From the NCBI GenBank assembly GCA_037968755.1, contig JBBKWB010000080.1, forward strand, positions 1-64,000: 64,000 nt of DNA, given 5' to 3'. A program made the translations under genes and the position numbers. Of this stretch, positions 26,077-35,174 are shown piece after piece (the first letter of the stretch is position 1; each line of letters begins with the position of its first letter). The notes below the pieces were generated by a model. It was not told where the DNA came from. It did no database searches and worked only from the letters and a program-made list of their open reading frames with translations. The stretch comes from Woeseia sp037968755. Its GTDB lineage: Bacteria; Pseudomonadota; Gammaproteobacteria; Steroidobacterales; Woeseiaceae.

Positions 26077-28308
26077 TCAGGCCACGTCGCGGGAGCGCCG
26101 GTCTGGTTGAGACAAGTCGTGATGTTTCAGCGGCAGTTCGCGCAGGCGTTTGCCGCTGGCATCAAAAATCGCGTTGGCGAGGGCTGGCGCGATTGCCGGA
26201 GTGCCGGGTTCGCCGGCGCCACCCATGCGCTCGCCACTATTGATGATGTAAGTCTCGATTGTCGGCGCGTCATTCATGCGCACCATCTGGTAATCATGGA
26301 AGTTGCTTTGCTGCACGGCGCCCTCGCGGATGGAAATCTCCCCGTACAGTGCTGCCGTCAGTCCATAAATAATGCCGCTCTCCATTTGCGCGCGCATACC
26401 GTCAGGGTGCACGGCGTAGCCTGCGTCGACCGCACAAACTACACGGTGCGCGCGTGGCTTGCCGTTTGCGATCTCCACCTCAACAACCTGCGCAACGATA
26501 GTGCCGAACGAGCGATGAATGGCTATGCCACGTCCCCAGTTCTCCGGCAATTCGCGCTGCCACCCGGACTTTTCCGCGGCCAGGTCGAGCACCGCGCGAA
26601 AACGCGGGTTGTTGGCCAGCAAATCACGGCGGTACTGGTACGGGTCGGCATTCGCCGCAACCGCGAGCTCGTCGATAAACGACTCAGTAAAGAACGCGTG
26701 CAGGGAGTGGTCAACGCTGCGCCAGAACCCCCACGGTATGTGGGTTGAACTCGTTGTATAGCGAATCAGCTGCTTGTCTATGCCATAGGGTATGTGGGTT
26801 GCTTCCGCCGGATCGTGTTTGTCGACGTAACTGTTTTCCCAGGCAAGTGGCTTGCCGTCGGCGTCAACTGCAGCGCGAAAGCGACTGATATTGGCCTGCC
26901 GGTAGTGATCATGGCGCATGTCTTCCTCACGCGACCAGATCAGTTTGATGGGATACGCTGATTCTGTTGCAATGCGCGCAGCCTGGATCGCGTAGTCAGA
27001 AAATGCACGTCGGCCGAAACCGCCACCAAGATATTGGTTGTGCACAGTGACGTCGTCGGCGTCGATCTCCAGTGCATCGGCAACCTCGTGAGCAAAACCC
27101 AGCGGGTTCTGCGTGCCGGTCCAGAGCTCGAATTTACCATCGCGCATCCACGCCGTGCAATTCATCGGTTCCATGGTTGCGTGTGCGAGGTAGGGGACCC
27201 GGTATTCGGCATCAATGACTCTGGCGTTGCTGTCGAATGCTGTGCTGGCATCACCCAGAGCGACATCCGTTTCGTACGAGTCGTCCGCTGCTGCCTGATC
27301 GAGAACTTTCGCGAACTGCGAAAAAATATCACCTTGGTCAACGCGCTCATTGCCGCTCTGGGTAAAACGAACGTCGAGTTTGGCCAGCGCCTGCTCCGCT
27401 TGCCAGTAGCCGTCTGCAACGACAGCGACCGCATCGCCCAGATTCACAATACGGCGGACACCAGGCATATCCTGGACAGTGGTTGCATCCAGTGACTCGA
27501 CTGCAGCGCCAAACACAGGGGCGGCACGAACAGCCGCATATTTCATACCGGGCAAGGTAATGTCGATGCCGAAAAGGGCCGTCCCGTCGACTTTTTCCGG
27601 TACGTCGAGGCGTGCTGGTGACGTGCCCATGATTGTAAATTCGTCAATGTTCTTGAGGCGCGGTTTAGCCGGTGCCGAGATCTCGGCGGCGGCTGCCGCC
27701 AACTCGGCAAAACGGGCGCTGCGCGTGCTGCCGGCGTGTACGATCATGCCGCGCTTTGCCTGCAGCTCGCTCACCGGCACATCCCATTCTGCTGCTGCGG
27801 CTTGCAGCAACATGGCGCGCGCTGCGGCGCCGGCGATTCTCATGGCATGCCGTCCGGTTGCCTGTACCGAGGTGCTGCCACCGGTAATCTGCAAGCCCAT
27901 CATCTTTGTGGCAGTCAGGAACACGCCATCGACGGTGTCGATCAGGAACGTCGGCAGATCCGGTTCACCCAGCGCAAAGCCTTTCGCGAGCGCATAGTTT
28001 GCGTATTCCTTGTGTGCCGGCGCTTCCATCATCCGCACATCATTCCAGTCAGCATCCATTTCGTCGGCGAGCATCATAGCCAACGAGGTATGCACCCCCT
28101 GGCCCATCTCCGCGTGCGGAACGACGACCGTAACGGTGTTGTCCGGTGCCAGTTTCAACCAGACGTTAAGTACAGTTTCCCCGTCGTCCGCGATAATGCC
28201 GGCCACCTTGTCGCTGCGGTTTCCGGGGCGAATGGCGATACCAACAGCCAGCGTGCCGCCAGCGATGATGCCGCTCGTAATAAATGCACGCCGGGTCCAC
28301 TTACCCAT
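26077..28308 (-). CDS. Molybdopterin-dependent oxidoreductase large subunit (IorB-like, isoquinoline 1-oxidoreductase beta family)
   Basis: 743 residues from ATG 28308, with AAGGAG upstream. A Tat-type leader is visible (WTRRAFITSGIIAGGTLAVG), so the enzyme is exported folded. Xanthine-oxidase fold with molybdopterin motifs (NQYLGGGFGRRAFSDY, NPLGFAHEVA) and the C-terminal GEPGTPAIAPALANAIFDASG, which holds the catalytic glutamate. It forms a two-subunit enzyme with the [2Fe-2S] protein encoded just upstream (8-bp overlap). Members hydroxylate N-heterocycles, aldehydes or alcohols; the substrate is not decidable here. No cytochrome subunit or XdhC-type maturation factor is seen in the neighbourhood. 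Confidence 0.9.
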   Translation of the reverse strand: MGKWTRRAFITSGIIAGGTLAVGIAIRPGNRSDKVAGIIADDGETVLNVWLKLAPDNTVTVVVPHAEMGQGVHTSLAMMLADEMDADWNDVRMMEAPAHKEYANYALAKGFALGEPDLPTFLIDTVDGVFLTATKMMGLQITGGSTSVQATGRHAMRIAGAAARAMLLQAAAAEWDVPVSELQAKRGMIVHAGSTRSARFAELAAAAAEISAPAKPRLKNIDEFTIMGTSPARLDVPEKVDGTALFGIDITLPGMKYAAVRAAPVFGAAVESLDATTVQDMPGVRRIVNLGDAVAVVADGYWQAEQALAKLDVRFTQSGNERVDQGDIFSQFAKVLDQAAADDSYETDVALGDASTAFDSNARVIDAEYRVPYLAHATMEPMNCTAWMRDGKFELWTGTQNPLGFAHEVADALEIDADDVTVHNQYLGGGFGRRAFSDYAIQAARIATESAYPIKLIWSREEDMRHDHYRQANISRFRAAVDADGKPLAWENSYVDKHDPAEATHIPYGIDKQLIRYTTSSTHIPWGFWRSVDHSLHAFFTESFIDELAVAANADPYQYRRDLLANNPRFRAVLDLAAEKSGWQRELPENWGRGIAIHRSFGTIVAQVVEVEIANGKPRAHRVVCAVDAGYAVHPDGMRAQMESGIIYGLTAALYGEISIREGAVQQSNFHDYQMVRMNDAPTIETYIINSGERMGGAGEPGTPAIAPALANAIFDASGKRLRELPLKHHDLSQPDRRSRDVA

Positions 28309-28819
28309 GCTGCTGCTCCTTGCTCGTGGCTGCATCCCCGGCTTTGTCGGTTTGCTCCTGCGCGGTCATGCTTGCGGCGGCACGCTTGATGCCTTTGCGA
28401 ATTCGTCCGTACGTACCACAACGACAGATATTGCCGCTCATTGCGAGGTCAATAGCCGCATCGTCCGGCGCGGGATTTTTCGCGAGCAACGCGGCAGCCG
28501 ACATAATCTGCCCGGATTGGCAGTAGCCGCACTGCGGCACTTGTTCATCGATCCATGCTTGCTGCAACGGGTGCAGGTCAGCAGGTGACGACAAGCCTTC
28601 TATCGTGGTTATTTGCTGGCCGCTTGCGGCTGAAACCGGCGTTACGCAAGACCGGATCGGAGCGCCGTTGAGATGCACGGTGCATGCGCCACACTGGGCC
28701 ATGCCACAACCAAACTTGGTGCCATTGAGCCCCAGTTGCTCGCGCACAACCCAAAGCAGCGGGGTGCTTGGGTCAACATCCAGTTCGTGCGTTTCACCAT
28801 TAACAGTAAGGGTCAGCAT
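28301..28819 (-). CDS. [2Fe-2S] ferredoxin-type small subunit (IorA-like)
   Basis: 172 residues from ATG 28819. The N-terminal plant-type 2Fe-2S cluster has FGCGMAQCGACTVHLNG plus SCVTP. The C-terminal four-helix cluster has QCGYCQSGQIM and GNICRCGTYGRIRKGI. Its stop lies 8 bp inside the large-subunit gene, so translation is coupled. It carries electrons from the molybdenum centre. The C-terminal tail is polar and about 20 residues longer than the core domain needs. Confidence 0.93.
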   Translation of the reverse strand: MLTLTVNGETHELDVDPSTPLLWVVREQLGLNGTKFGCGMAQCGACTVHLNGAPIRSCVTPVSAASGQQITTIEGLSSPADLHPLQQAWIDEQVPQCGYCQSGQIMSAAALLAKNPAPDDAAIDLAMSGNICRCGTYGRIRKGIKRAAASMTAQEQTDKAGDAATSKEQQHG

Positions 28820-28996
28820 CAAAATATTCCTGCGAGCTACGGGCCGCGTGACGTCCATCACGGGCCACCATTTGCGGTCAGAAGAGGGTACGCCAAGCCT
28901 CAGACGCCAGCAAATGCACCCGCTGCCAGGGGCAGCAAGCATACGTTTCGGGCTAGAATGCGTTCTTGCTCAGGCAGCACAAGGTAAGTCAGAAGC

Positions 28997-29908
28997 TTGC
29001 TAAAGAAATATTTGCGCAACTTGAAGGGTCTGACGATCTTTGCCGGCATGACGGTGAATACCCTATTCTGGCTCGTGCCCATGTTGTATCTGGCGCTCGT
29101 TAAGTTGCTGCTGCCGATAGTTGCCGTTCGTCGTACGACAACCCGCTGGCTGATGTGGCTGGCCGAAAACTGGGTTGGTGGCAATGCGCGGCTGATGAAG
29201 CTGGTGAACGACACGCGTTGGGATGTGAGCGGCATGGACGAGCTGCGCCGCGACGAATGGTATTTGCTATTCGTCAATCACCAGTCCTGGGTCGATATCA
29301 TCGTTTTGCAAACTCTGTTTAACCGGCGCATTCCGCTATTGAAGTTTTTCATCAAGAAGCAGCTCATCTGGTTTCCGTTTTTGGGTCTTGGCTTCTGGGC
29401 TCTCGATATGCCGTTCATGGAACGTCATTCGAAGTCATACTTGGCGAAGCACCCTGAGAAAAAGGGCAGTGACCTGGAAGCGACACGGCGCGCCTGCGAG
29501 AAATTTCGGCACGTACCGACGTCGGTCATCAACTTCGTTGAAGGCACGCGATTTAGCGAAGCAAAACGCGCGCGACGTGGGTCGACGTACCGCAATTTAT
29601 TGACTCCGCGCGCCGGAGGCGTCGCGCTGGCGCTCTCGTCCATGGGCGATATGTTTTCATCGGTACTTGACGTGACTGTGGTGTATCCGGGTGGTGCGCC
29701 AAAATTCTGGGATATGCTATGCGGTGAGCTGGAACACGTAGTCGTTGAGGTTCGCGCGCGAGAAATAGAACCGTGGATAGTCAGCGGCGATTACGTCAAC
29801 GATCGCGAGTTTCGCCGCCAGTTTCACCGCTGGCTGGGTGATATCTGGACGGAGAAAGATGCACGCATTGATGCGCTGCGGCAGGAGCGGGAGATCGACG
29901 CCGACTAG
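28997..29908 (+). CDS. 1-acyl-glycerol-3-phosphate acyltransferase-like (PlsC superfamily, YihG type)
   Basis: 303 residues from a TTG start preceded by AAGG. N-terminal membrane segment (about residues 12-45). Acyltransferase motif I NHQSWVD (NHx4D), motif II-like PFMERHSKSYL, and motif III FVEGTRFS. Length and the distal PGGAPKFWDMLCGELEHV match the YihG/acyltransferase subgroup, which can add a second acyl chain to lysophosphatidate or act in LPS/phospholipid remodelling. Divergent from the IorAB genes. Confidence 0.9.
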   Translation: MLKKYLRNLKGLTIFAGMTVNTLFWLVPMLYLALVKLLLPIVAVRRTTTRWLMWLAENWVGGNARLMKLVNDTRWDVSGMDELRRDEWYLLFVNHQSWVDIIVLQTLFNRRIPLLKFFIKKQLIWFPFLGLGFWALDMPFMERHSKSYLAKHPEKKGSDLEATRRACEKFRHVPTSVINFVEGTRFSEAKRARRGSTYRNLLTPRAGGVALALSSMGDMFSSVLDVTVVYPGGAPKFWDMLCGELEHVVVEVRAREIEPWIVSGDYVNDREFRRQFHRWLGDIWTEKDARIDALRQEREIDAD

Positions 29909-29934
29909 GCTGCGGTTCGTGCAGCAGGCCGCGG

Positions 29935-29959
29935 CCAGTTGACGTACACTGACAACTGG
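29935..29959. promoter_or_regulatory. Inverted repeat upstream of the small-gene operon
   Basis: CCAGTTG (29935-29941) and CAACTGG (29953-29959) with an 11-bp spacer, 20 bp before the ATG at 29980. A TTGACG box (29939-29944) overlaps the left arm. It could be an operator over a promoter; I found no good -10 box. Confidence 0.35.
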
Positions 29960-29979
29960 ATTTCACGTTGGAATAAGCA

Positions 29980-30351
29980 ATGTCAGACCATCGAAATTAT
30001 GACACCGTGGTATTTGATGTGCGCGAAAATGCAACGATGCTGTTCTTTGCGCGCACCTCGGAAGAAGGTGAGATTGACGACTACCTGTTGTTGATGCGCG
30101 GTGATGGCGACGAGGTTGAACATTCCATCTATATAGAAATCAACGAACAACAATTCGCCGGGCACAACCTGATCCGCGAGGCGCGCATGAATGACAACAT
30201 GCTGACGCTATCGTTACACCAGCCTGCCGCCGAACTAAAGGGCGAGAGCGAAATCGTGCTGACTTACGAAGGTTCAGCGGGCAATAAGGCTAGTGTGGAG
30301 GCTGGTGCATTCCGTGTACTCGGCGAATGCCTTGCCGGCGGTAACGCCTGA
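29980..30351 (+). CDS. Hypothetical protein, first gene of a three-gene run
   Basis: 123 residues, acidic, no signal peptide or membrane segment. Alternating beta-strand pattern (YDTVVFDVRENATMLFFARTS, DEVEHSIYIEINEQQ, MNDNMLTLSLHQP). I do not recognise a family. The following DUF1272 gene begins 7 bp after its stop and a GIY-YIG gene follows, so the three are probably one transcript. Position upstream of a zinc-binding protein and a nuclease-fold protein gives no clear function. Confidence 0.75.
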   Translation: MSDHRNYDTVVFDVRENATMLFFARTSEEGEIDDYLLLMRGDGDEVEHSIYIEINEQQFAGHNLIREARMNDNMLTLSLHQPAAELKGESEIVLTYEGSAGNKASVEAGAFRVLGECLAGGNA

Positions 30352-30358
30352 CGCCAGC

Positions 30359-30592
30359 ATGCTGGAGCTGCGCCCCAACTGCGAGTCGTGCGATACGGAT
30401 TTACCGCCCGAATCGACCGAGGCCATGATCTGCACATTCGAATGCACATTTTGTACGACGTGCGTGCACGAAAAACTCGCCGGCATCTGTCCCAACTGCG
30501 GCGGTAATTTCGAGCGGCGTCCCATCCGGCCGGCCGATGCTTTGCGCAGGCACCCGGCGTCTGCCAAGCGAGTTCTAAGTGGCGGACAATAA
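30359..30592 (+). CDS. DUF1272 zinc-binding protein
   Basis: 77 residues from ATG 30359. The family is recognised by MLELRPNCESCDTDLPP, then CTFECTFCTTCVHEKLAGICPNCGG and RRPIRPA. Six or more cysteines in CxxC pairs suggest one or two zinc sites. No catalytic role is known for DUF1272. Overlaps the GIY-YIG gene by 14 bp. Confidence 0.9.
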   Translation: MLELRPNCESCDTDLPPESTEAMICTFECTFCTTCVHEKLAGICPNCGGNFERRPIRPADALRRHPASAKRVLSGGQ

Positions 30593-30881
30593 GCGCCAGG
30601 ACCCGGATTGGAATGTCTATGTGCTGCGCTGCGGCGATGGCAGTCTCTACACCGGAATCGCAACGAACGTGGAACGGCGCCTGGCGGAGCACCGGCACAG
30701 CGACAAAGGTGCCAAGTACCTGCGTGGCCGCGGCCCATTGTCCCTCGCGTTTACGTGCGGTACGGGTGACCGGAGTCACGCCAGCCGCGCTGAACACCGC
30801 ATCAAGCAACTGTCCAAAGCAGAGAAGGAGGCGCTACTTCGGGTGCCGGATAGCCTGCAGCGCCTGGTCCGGGAGTGCTGA
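30579..30881 (+). CDS. GIY-YIG nuclease-family protein (UPF0213/YhbQ-like)
   Basis: 100 residues from GTG 30579. The single GIY-YIG domain reads WNVYVLRCGDGSLYTGIATNVERRLAEH (VYV/YTG variants of GIY/YIG with the catalytic arginine in ERRL), then SRAEHRIKQLSKAEKEALL with the conserved glutamate. YhbQ-type proteins are small stand-alone nuclease-fold proteins, some with DNA endonuclease activity. Last gene of the 29980-30881 run; convergent with the MBL gene. Confidence 0.92.
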   Translation: MADNKRQDPDWNVYVLRCGDGSLYTGIATNVERRLAEHRHSDKGAKYLRGRGPLSLAFTCGTGDRSHASRAEHRIKQLSKAEKEALLRVPDSLQRLVREC

Positions 30882-30913
30882 CCGCTTATGCAGAGTGAGC
30901 GAACCGCTCGGAT

Positions 30914-31924
30914 TCAGTAAAGGACGATCGGCTTGCCCAATGGCGGCAACAAGACTTCGACCGGATGTTCCTCGTCTGCTGCAAACTCATCCAGCCAGTC
31001 ACTGCTGGTAACTACGTCATCCAGCAAGTCCGGAAACAATGCCAGTTCTCCGAAGGGCTTCGTGAAATCTTCAAAGTGAATCGGAAATACTTTGGCGACA
31101 CCGGTTCCGCGAACGATTTCCTGCCAATACTGCTGACTGTAATCACGTCCCTGGCTGGCGAGGCCGGCAATACTGACCATGGCAACGTCGGCCGACTGAC
31201 CCGCCAGTTCATCGGCAATGTAGCCAGCGCTGCCTTTGACCAGGACGGTGCCCGCCGGATGTTTGATCAGCACCGAATAAGTAGCACCGCTTTGCCATGC
31301 GTTGACGCGCGCCGGCTGAGTTAATGTCTGGTTGATGTGTCCCGGGAAAAAATAACCGTCGCCGCGTAGCAGTGGCACGTGCCTGGACTCGAGCAAGGTA
31401 ACAGTGAAGTCACCGAAAAAACGTGACTCACCGAAATTAAGCGTCTGGTACTGGTCAACCGGTACGTTGCTGCCGCGAGCAATATTGGCGGTTGATTCCG
31501 AGCCAAGGATCATCGCGCCAGTGCGATTGGCGACATGTCCGGCGTCGATTGCGTGATCAAAATGTGAATGCAGCGGGACAATCGCGGCCAGCCGGTCAAT
31601 GTGATATTCATCCAGGACCAGGTTGATCTGGGCGATGTCCGAGGCAAGTGGGCGTAGCGAAATAATTTCTGCGACGCTGTAACGCGAGAACGTCGCATCG
31701 GTGATGATCTGGGTTTCGCCATCATCGAACAGCAGTGTGCTGATACCCAACCAGGTGACACTGACCTGGCCGATTTCCTTTTCGGCCGGTTCGGCAATGC
31801 GCAATGGTATGTCGCCGGGTTCGGCGCGCGTCTGCCATAACCAGGCGAGCGCGACGCTGCTCGTAAGCAGTGCTACGAGCACTACCACGACACTTGTTCT
31901 GATCCAACGAAGCACGCTTCCCAT
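30914..31924 (-). CDS. Membrane-anchored metallo-beta-lactamase-fold hydrolase
   Basis: 336 residues with an N-terminal membrane anchor (SVVVVLVALLTSSVALAWLW). The MBL signature is H119-x-H121-x-D123-H124 in VPLHSHFDHAIDAGH; further ligands lie in SRHVPLL and FPIHFEDF. The fold resembles the L-ascorbate 6-phosphate lactonase/UlaG-like MBL group more than beta-lactamases. Substrate unknown; the anchor places the domain outside the cytosol. Confidence 0.86.
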   Translation of the reverse strand: MGSVLRWIRTSVVVVLVALLTSSVALAWLWQTRAEPGDIPLRIAEPAEKEIGQVSVTWLGISTLLFDDGETQIITDATFSRYSVAEIISLRPLASDIAQINLVLDEYHIDRLAAIVPLHSHFDHAIDAGHVANRTGAMILGSESTANIARGSNVPVDQYQTLNFGESRFFGDFTVTLLESRHVPLLRGDGYFFPGHINQTLTQPARVNAWQSGATYSVLIKHPAGTVLVKGSAGYIADELAGQSADVAMVSIAGLASQGRDYSQQYWQEIVRGTGVAKVFPIHFEDFTKPFGELALFPDLLDDVVTSSDWLDEFAADEEHPVEVLLPPLGKPIVLY

Positions 31925-31966
31925 GCGCTGACTGTAGCATCAGATACCGGGATCGCGGTTATCGAT

Positions 31967-33178
31967 CTAAGGCGGCTGGCCTACCGCCATGCGGGCAAGG
32001 TGCCCAGTCAGTGGCGCAAGATAGTTACCCGCTGCGTAACCGATGAGTGCCATCAGTATGGATACCGGAACGAGGCTGGAGCGGTGGAAGGCCGCAACAA
32101 TCGGTGCTGATGCGGCGGCACCGATATTGGCGGCCGACGCGATTGCGGCACTGTGCACGTCCACATGGAAGATACGGGCACCTAACAGGCAGAAGGCACC
32201 GTGGATGAAGATCCAGATAAACGCACCTAACAGGAATGCGGGTGCCTGCGCGAAGCCGGCAAGTGATGCGCGTGCGCCCATGCCGGCGACAAAAATATAG
32301 ATCAGCGCGGTACCCATTGCCGTTGAATTTGGCAAGCGTGCGACGGGCGTTGCGGACAGGCTGAGAGAAATGGTTGTAATAAGCAGGATGCGCCACGTCG
32401 AGTACGTCAGCATTCCCGTCAGCTGCGGCTGCGATGCCTGGGTCCAGGCGAACAATCGCTCTGCAAGGGCGCTGGAAACCCAGGTTACGCCGACGGCTAT
32501 GGCCACCAGGAATATGTAGTCGCGCATTTCCGGAGCCGCTTCGTCTGTGACTTCTGCGGCGGACGCGTCGTCCATCATGCGCAGCCTTTCAGCCGGCACT
32601 TTCGCCCAGGCATTAAAGCGGTCGGCAAACTTTTTGGAGGCCAGTAACAATGGCAACCAGACGATGTACACCACGTTGTCGGCAAGCACTGCCAGGCCGA
32701 ACTGCTCTGGCGGCGTTTCAAGCATGGCGCTCGCCGCGGCCATGTTGCCGGTTCCGCCAATCCAGCTTCCGGCCAATGCGCCGAAACCTTTCCAGGCATC
32801 GGGCGCGAGCCACTGGTGCACGAGCATGTAGGAAACTACGCCACCCACCATGACGCCTATGGTGCCCATGAACATGACCAAAATTCCTTTGCCCATGATC
32901 CGCACAGCAGAGCCGACATCGACCTTGATCAGCATCAATACGATGAATGCGGGGAGCGCGTAATCATTAAGCCCCGCGTACACGGGGGAATCATAGGGAA
33001 TTACATCGAGGTTATTCAGGAATACCGGCGTTGCGTAGATAAACAGCAACGGCGGTACATACTGGAACAGTTTGAGTGCACTGACTTGTTCGACCGCAAA
33101 CCAGAAGGCGGCGACGGCACACAAGACGGCGAGGACGCCACCGGGAGAACTGATCAGATCCGCTTGCGAAGGGTCCAT
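31967..33178 (-). CDS. DUF819-family integral membrane protein
   Basis: About 403 residues from ATG 33178 (an in-frame GTG at 33196 adds six residues). Nine to ten membrane segments. Recognisable DUF819 stretches: PPLLFIYATPVFLNNLDVIPY, GSWIGGTGNMAAASAMLETPPEQFGLAVLADN and the C-terminal HSAAIASAANIGAAASAPIVAAFH. DUF819 (YjcL) is a putative transporter family, possibly of keto acids or sodium symport type, with no settled substrate. A hairpin with an A7 loop (33296-33314) lies upstream. Confidence 0.9.
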   Translation of the reverse strand: MDPSQADLISSPGGVLAVLCAVAAFWFAVEQVSALKLFQYVPPLLFIYATPVFLNNLDVIPYDSPVYAGLNDYALPAFIVLMLIKVDVGSAVRIMGKGILVMFMGTIGVMVGGVVSYMLVHQWLAPDAWKGFGALAGSWIGGTGNMAAASAMLETPPEQFGLAVLADNVVYIVWLPLLLASKKFADRFNAWAKVPAERLRMMDDASAAEVTDEAAPEMRDYIFLVAIAVGVTWVSSALAERLFAWTQASQPQLTGMLTYSTWRILLITTISLSLSATPVARLPNSTAMGTALIYIFVAGMGARASLAGFAQAPAFLLGAFIWIFIHGAFCLLGARIFHVDVHSAAIASAANIGAAASAPIVAAFHRSSLVPVSILMALIGYAAGNYLAPLTGHLARMAVGQPP

Positions 33179-33338
33179 GTTGTCGTCCGGGTCCACAATA
33201 GGTGCCCGGAGTATAACGAAACCACACCCGGACTGACGTCAGGGAGCAGGGTACGTTAGGTAGCGAGGTGGTTTGCGCCAGTTTGTGCGCGCCGCGCCCG
33301 CAAAAAAAGCGGGCAAGTGCATTCGTGCGGCCTCGCCG

Positions 33339-34049
33339 TCAGCCGAAACTCAATTGAGCAGCAAAGTCCTTGTGCGATTCGGCATCGGTACGGGCGGCAG
33401 CACGCAGGCTTAGCCAGGCGGCCTCCGGGTCACGCGCGCACAGTGATTCGTTCTGGTAATGCTGTAACCAGGATTGCAATTCGGAGAGTTGAATAACGTT
33501 GTCTGCCGGCGCGACCGAGAACTGTGTGTCGCCACAGAAGACAACAACGCTAACTACTGGCATGTCGTTGACAGCACGCGCTATCGCCTGCGTGCGCCCC
33601 TGGTTCTGAATGACAGGGTTCAGAAAGCTGAAACGTTCGACGCCGTCGACATAAGACCATTGCGGATCCCTGTCAGCCCCGAAGATCATGCCATTGCAGG
33701 TTTTGGCGCGAATGCAGACGATGCCAGCGGACGTCAGTACCGCGTAGTCGATGCGGGTCAGGCCGTCGCAGGCACCTGGCAGAATGAAATTGCCGAGAAA
33801 CTCGAAACCGTTACGACGAATCAGTCGCTGGATGCGCTGCCGGCCTAACCAGCGGTTCGCGCTCTGCAGCAGAGGCAGCGCACGATTGTGGAGTAGCAGT
33901 GCCAATACGATGCCGGCGCCAACAAACAGCAGAAATGAGGCCATGCCGCCGCCACCCAGCCCTGTTTGCGGCGCAGCCGCGCTGGCAGGCGATGCCAGGA
34001 CCAGGCTTGTTACATAAAGCAGCGTAGTTTTTTGCAGAGTCAGTTGCAT
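33339..34049 (-). CDS. NERD-domain (nuclease-related) membrane protein
   Basis: 236 residues from ATG 34049 (the ATG at 34097 adds 16). Signal/anchor, then a second hydrophobic stretch (MASFLLFVGAGIVLALLLH), then a NERD domain (about residues 75-190): GFEFLGNFILPGACDGLTRIDYAVL, GIVCIRAKTCNGMIFGADRDPQW, QNQGRTQAIARAV, VVSVVVFCGD. NERD proteins share the restriction-endonuclease-like fold; the active-site lysine of E-x-K is seen as RAK. The role is unknown. No clear ribosome site. Confidence 0.8.
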   Translation of the reverse strand: MQLTLQKTTLLYVTSLVLASPASAAAPQTGLGGGGMASFLLFVGAGIVLALLLHNRALPLLQSANRWLGRQRIQRLIRRNGFEFLGNFILPGACDGLTRIDYAVLTSAGIVCIRAKTCNGMIFGADRDPQWSYVDGVERFSFLNPVIQNQGRTQAIARAVNDMPVVSVVVFCGDTQFSVAPADNVIQLSELQSWLQHYQNESLCARDPEAAWLSLRAAARTDAESHKDFAAQLSFG

Positions 34050-34117
34050 GCAGGAAGAGTAGGCCAGTCGCGCGTCGGCGTCGGCGCAGCAGGTCACGTT
34101 TTCGATTTCTGGCCGAT

Positions 34118-34948
34118 TCAGTGCCCAGCAGTGCTTTCGGGAGGCGGGTAGGCAAGGTAGTAGTCGTCAACTTTCGCGACACGAAGCTCGACACCAAATG
34201 TTTTGCTCAGGTTTTCTTCCGTCAGTACGTCGGCACGTTTGCCGTCGGCAACAATCCGACCCGCGCGCAAAAGAATGACGCGGTCGATCGCCGGTGGAAT
34301 CTCATGCACAGCGTGAGTAACCAGCACGACATTTTTGCCGGCCCTGACCAGGTTCCTGATTCGCGCGAGGTAGTCAAAGCTGGCCGCGATATCGAGCCCG
34401 GCCGTCGGTTCATCGAGAATGAAGGTGTGCGGGTCGTGCACCAGGGCGCGCGCCAGCAGACAGCGGCGTTGCTGGCCGGTCGACATGTGCTGTAGCGGCG
34501 TATCGGCAAGCTCCGCAACACCCAGTTCGGCCATCGCGGCGCGGGCGCGTGCAACCTGCTGTGGACGAATCTGCTTCGCGAGGATGCCGTGCACGCCGAC
34601 ACTCGACAGGAAGCCCGATACGACGACATGTAAGCCGCTGGTCGTCGGCCGGTAGCGGGTCTGCAAATCGTGAGAGACGATGCCGATATGCGCGCGCAGT
34701 TCCCAGACATTCCAGGTCTTGCGACCGAGAATCCGCACCTGCGAGTCAGCGCTGGCGACCGGGTAAATTTCCCGATTCAGCACTTTCAGCAACGTTGTTT
34801 TGCCCGATCCGTTCGGTCCGAGTATTGCCAGTTGCTGGTGTTGCGGTATCTCGAGGTTCAGCTGCTCGAATACGCGGGTGCTGCCGCGCCAGACGGTGGC
34901 ATTGCGGATATCAATAAGTGGCGCGGTAGCGGGATCAGACGTAGTCAT
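34118..34948 (-). CDS. Stand-alone ABC transporter ATP-binding protein (ModF/YlmA-like)
   Basis: 276 residues. Walker A G44PNGSGKTT, Q-loop IVSHDLQTRY, Walker B TFILDEPTAGLD, H-loop VLVTHAVHEI. The signature motif is an unusual MSTGQQRRCLLAR instead of LSGGQ. No permease is encoded next to it, and the C-terminal segment (YYLAYPPPE) does not look like a transporter interaction region. Such single ATPases may regulate metal or molybdate genes or protect ribosomes; which applies here is not clear. Confidence 0.88.
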   Translation of the reverse strand: MTTSDPATAPLIDIRNATVWRGSTRVFEQLNLEIPQHQQLAILGPNGSGKTTLLKVLNREIYPVASADSQVRILGRKTWNVWELRAHIGIVSHDLQTRYRPTTSGLHVVVSGFLSSVGVHGILAKQIRPQQVARARAAMAELGVAELADTPLQHMSTGQQRRCLLARALVHDPHTFILDEPTAGLDIAASFDYLARIRNLVRAGKNVVLVTHAVHEIPPAIDRVILLRAGRIVADGKRADVLTEENLSKTFGVELRVAKVDDYYLAYPPPESTAGH

Positions 34949-35174
34949 AAAGCGTTAGTTTCTGTGGGATAGGTCCTGGTTGCCGGCTGCAATCTGCGGC
35001 CGCTGCAGAGCGTCGCTTACGCGTGCAAGTCGCGGCACCGCCGCGGGCTCGCCGACTGTCCGCTGTAGGGTAGCAGCACGGGCCGGCGGATTGCACAGCT
35101 GCATTATCGCAGGGTGAATCATTGCCGTTGCATTGTCATTTTCCAGGTCGCGTGCGACGTTCACCACGAGCGGC

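Noticed and set aside
33296..33314. Hairpin GCCCGC-A7-GCGGGC considered as terminator
   Set aside because: The homopolymer is in the loop rather than after the stem on either strand; role not supportable.
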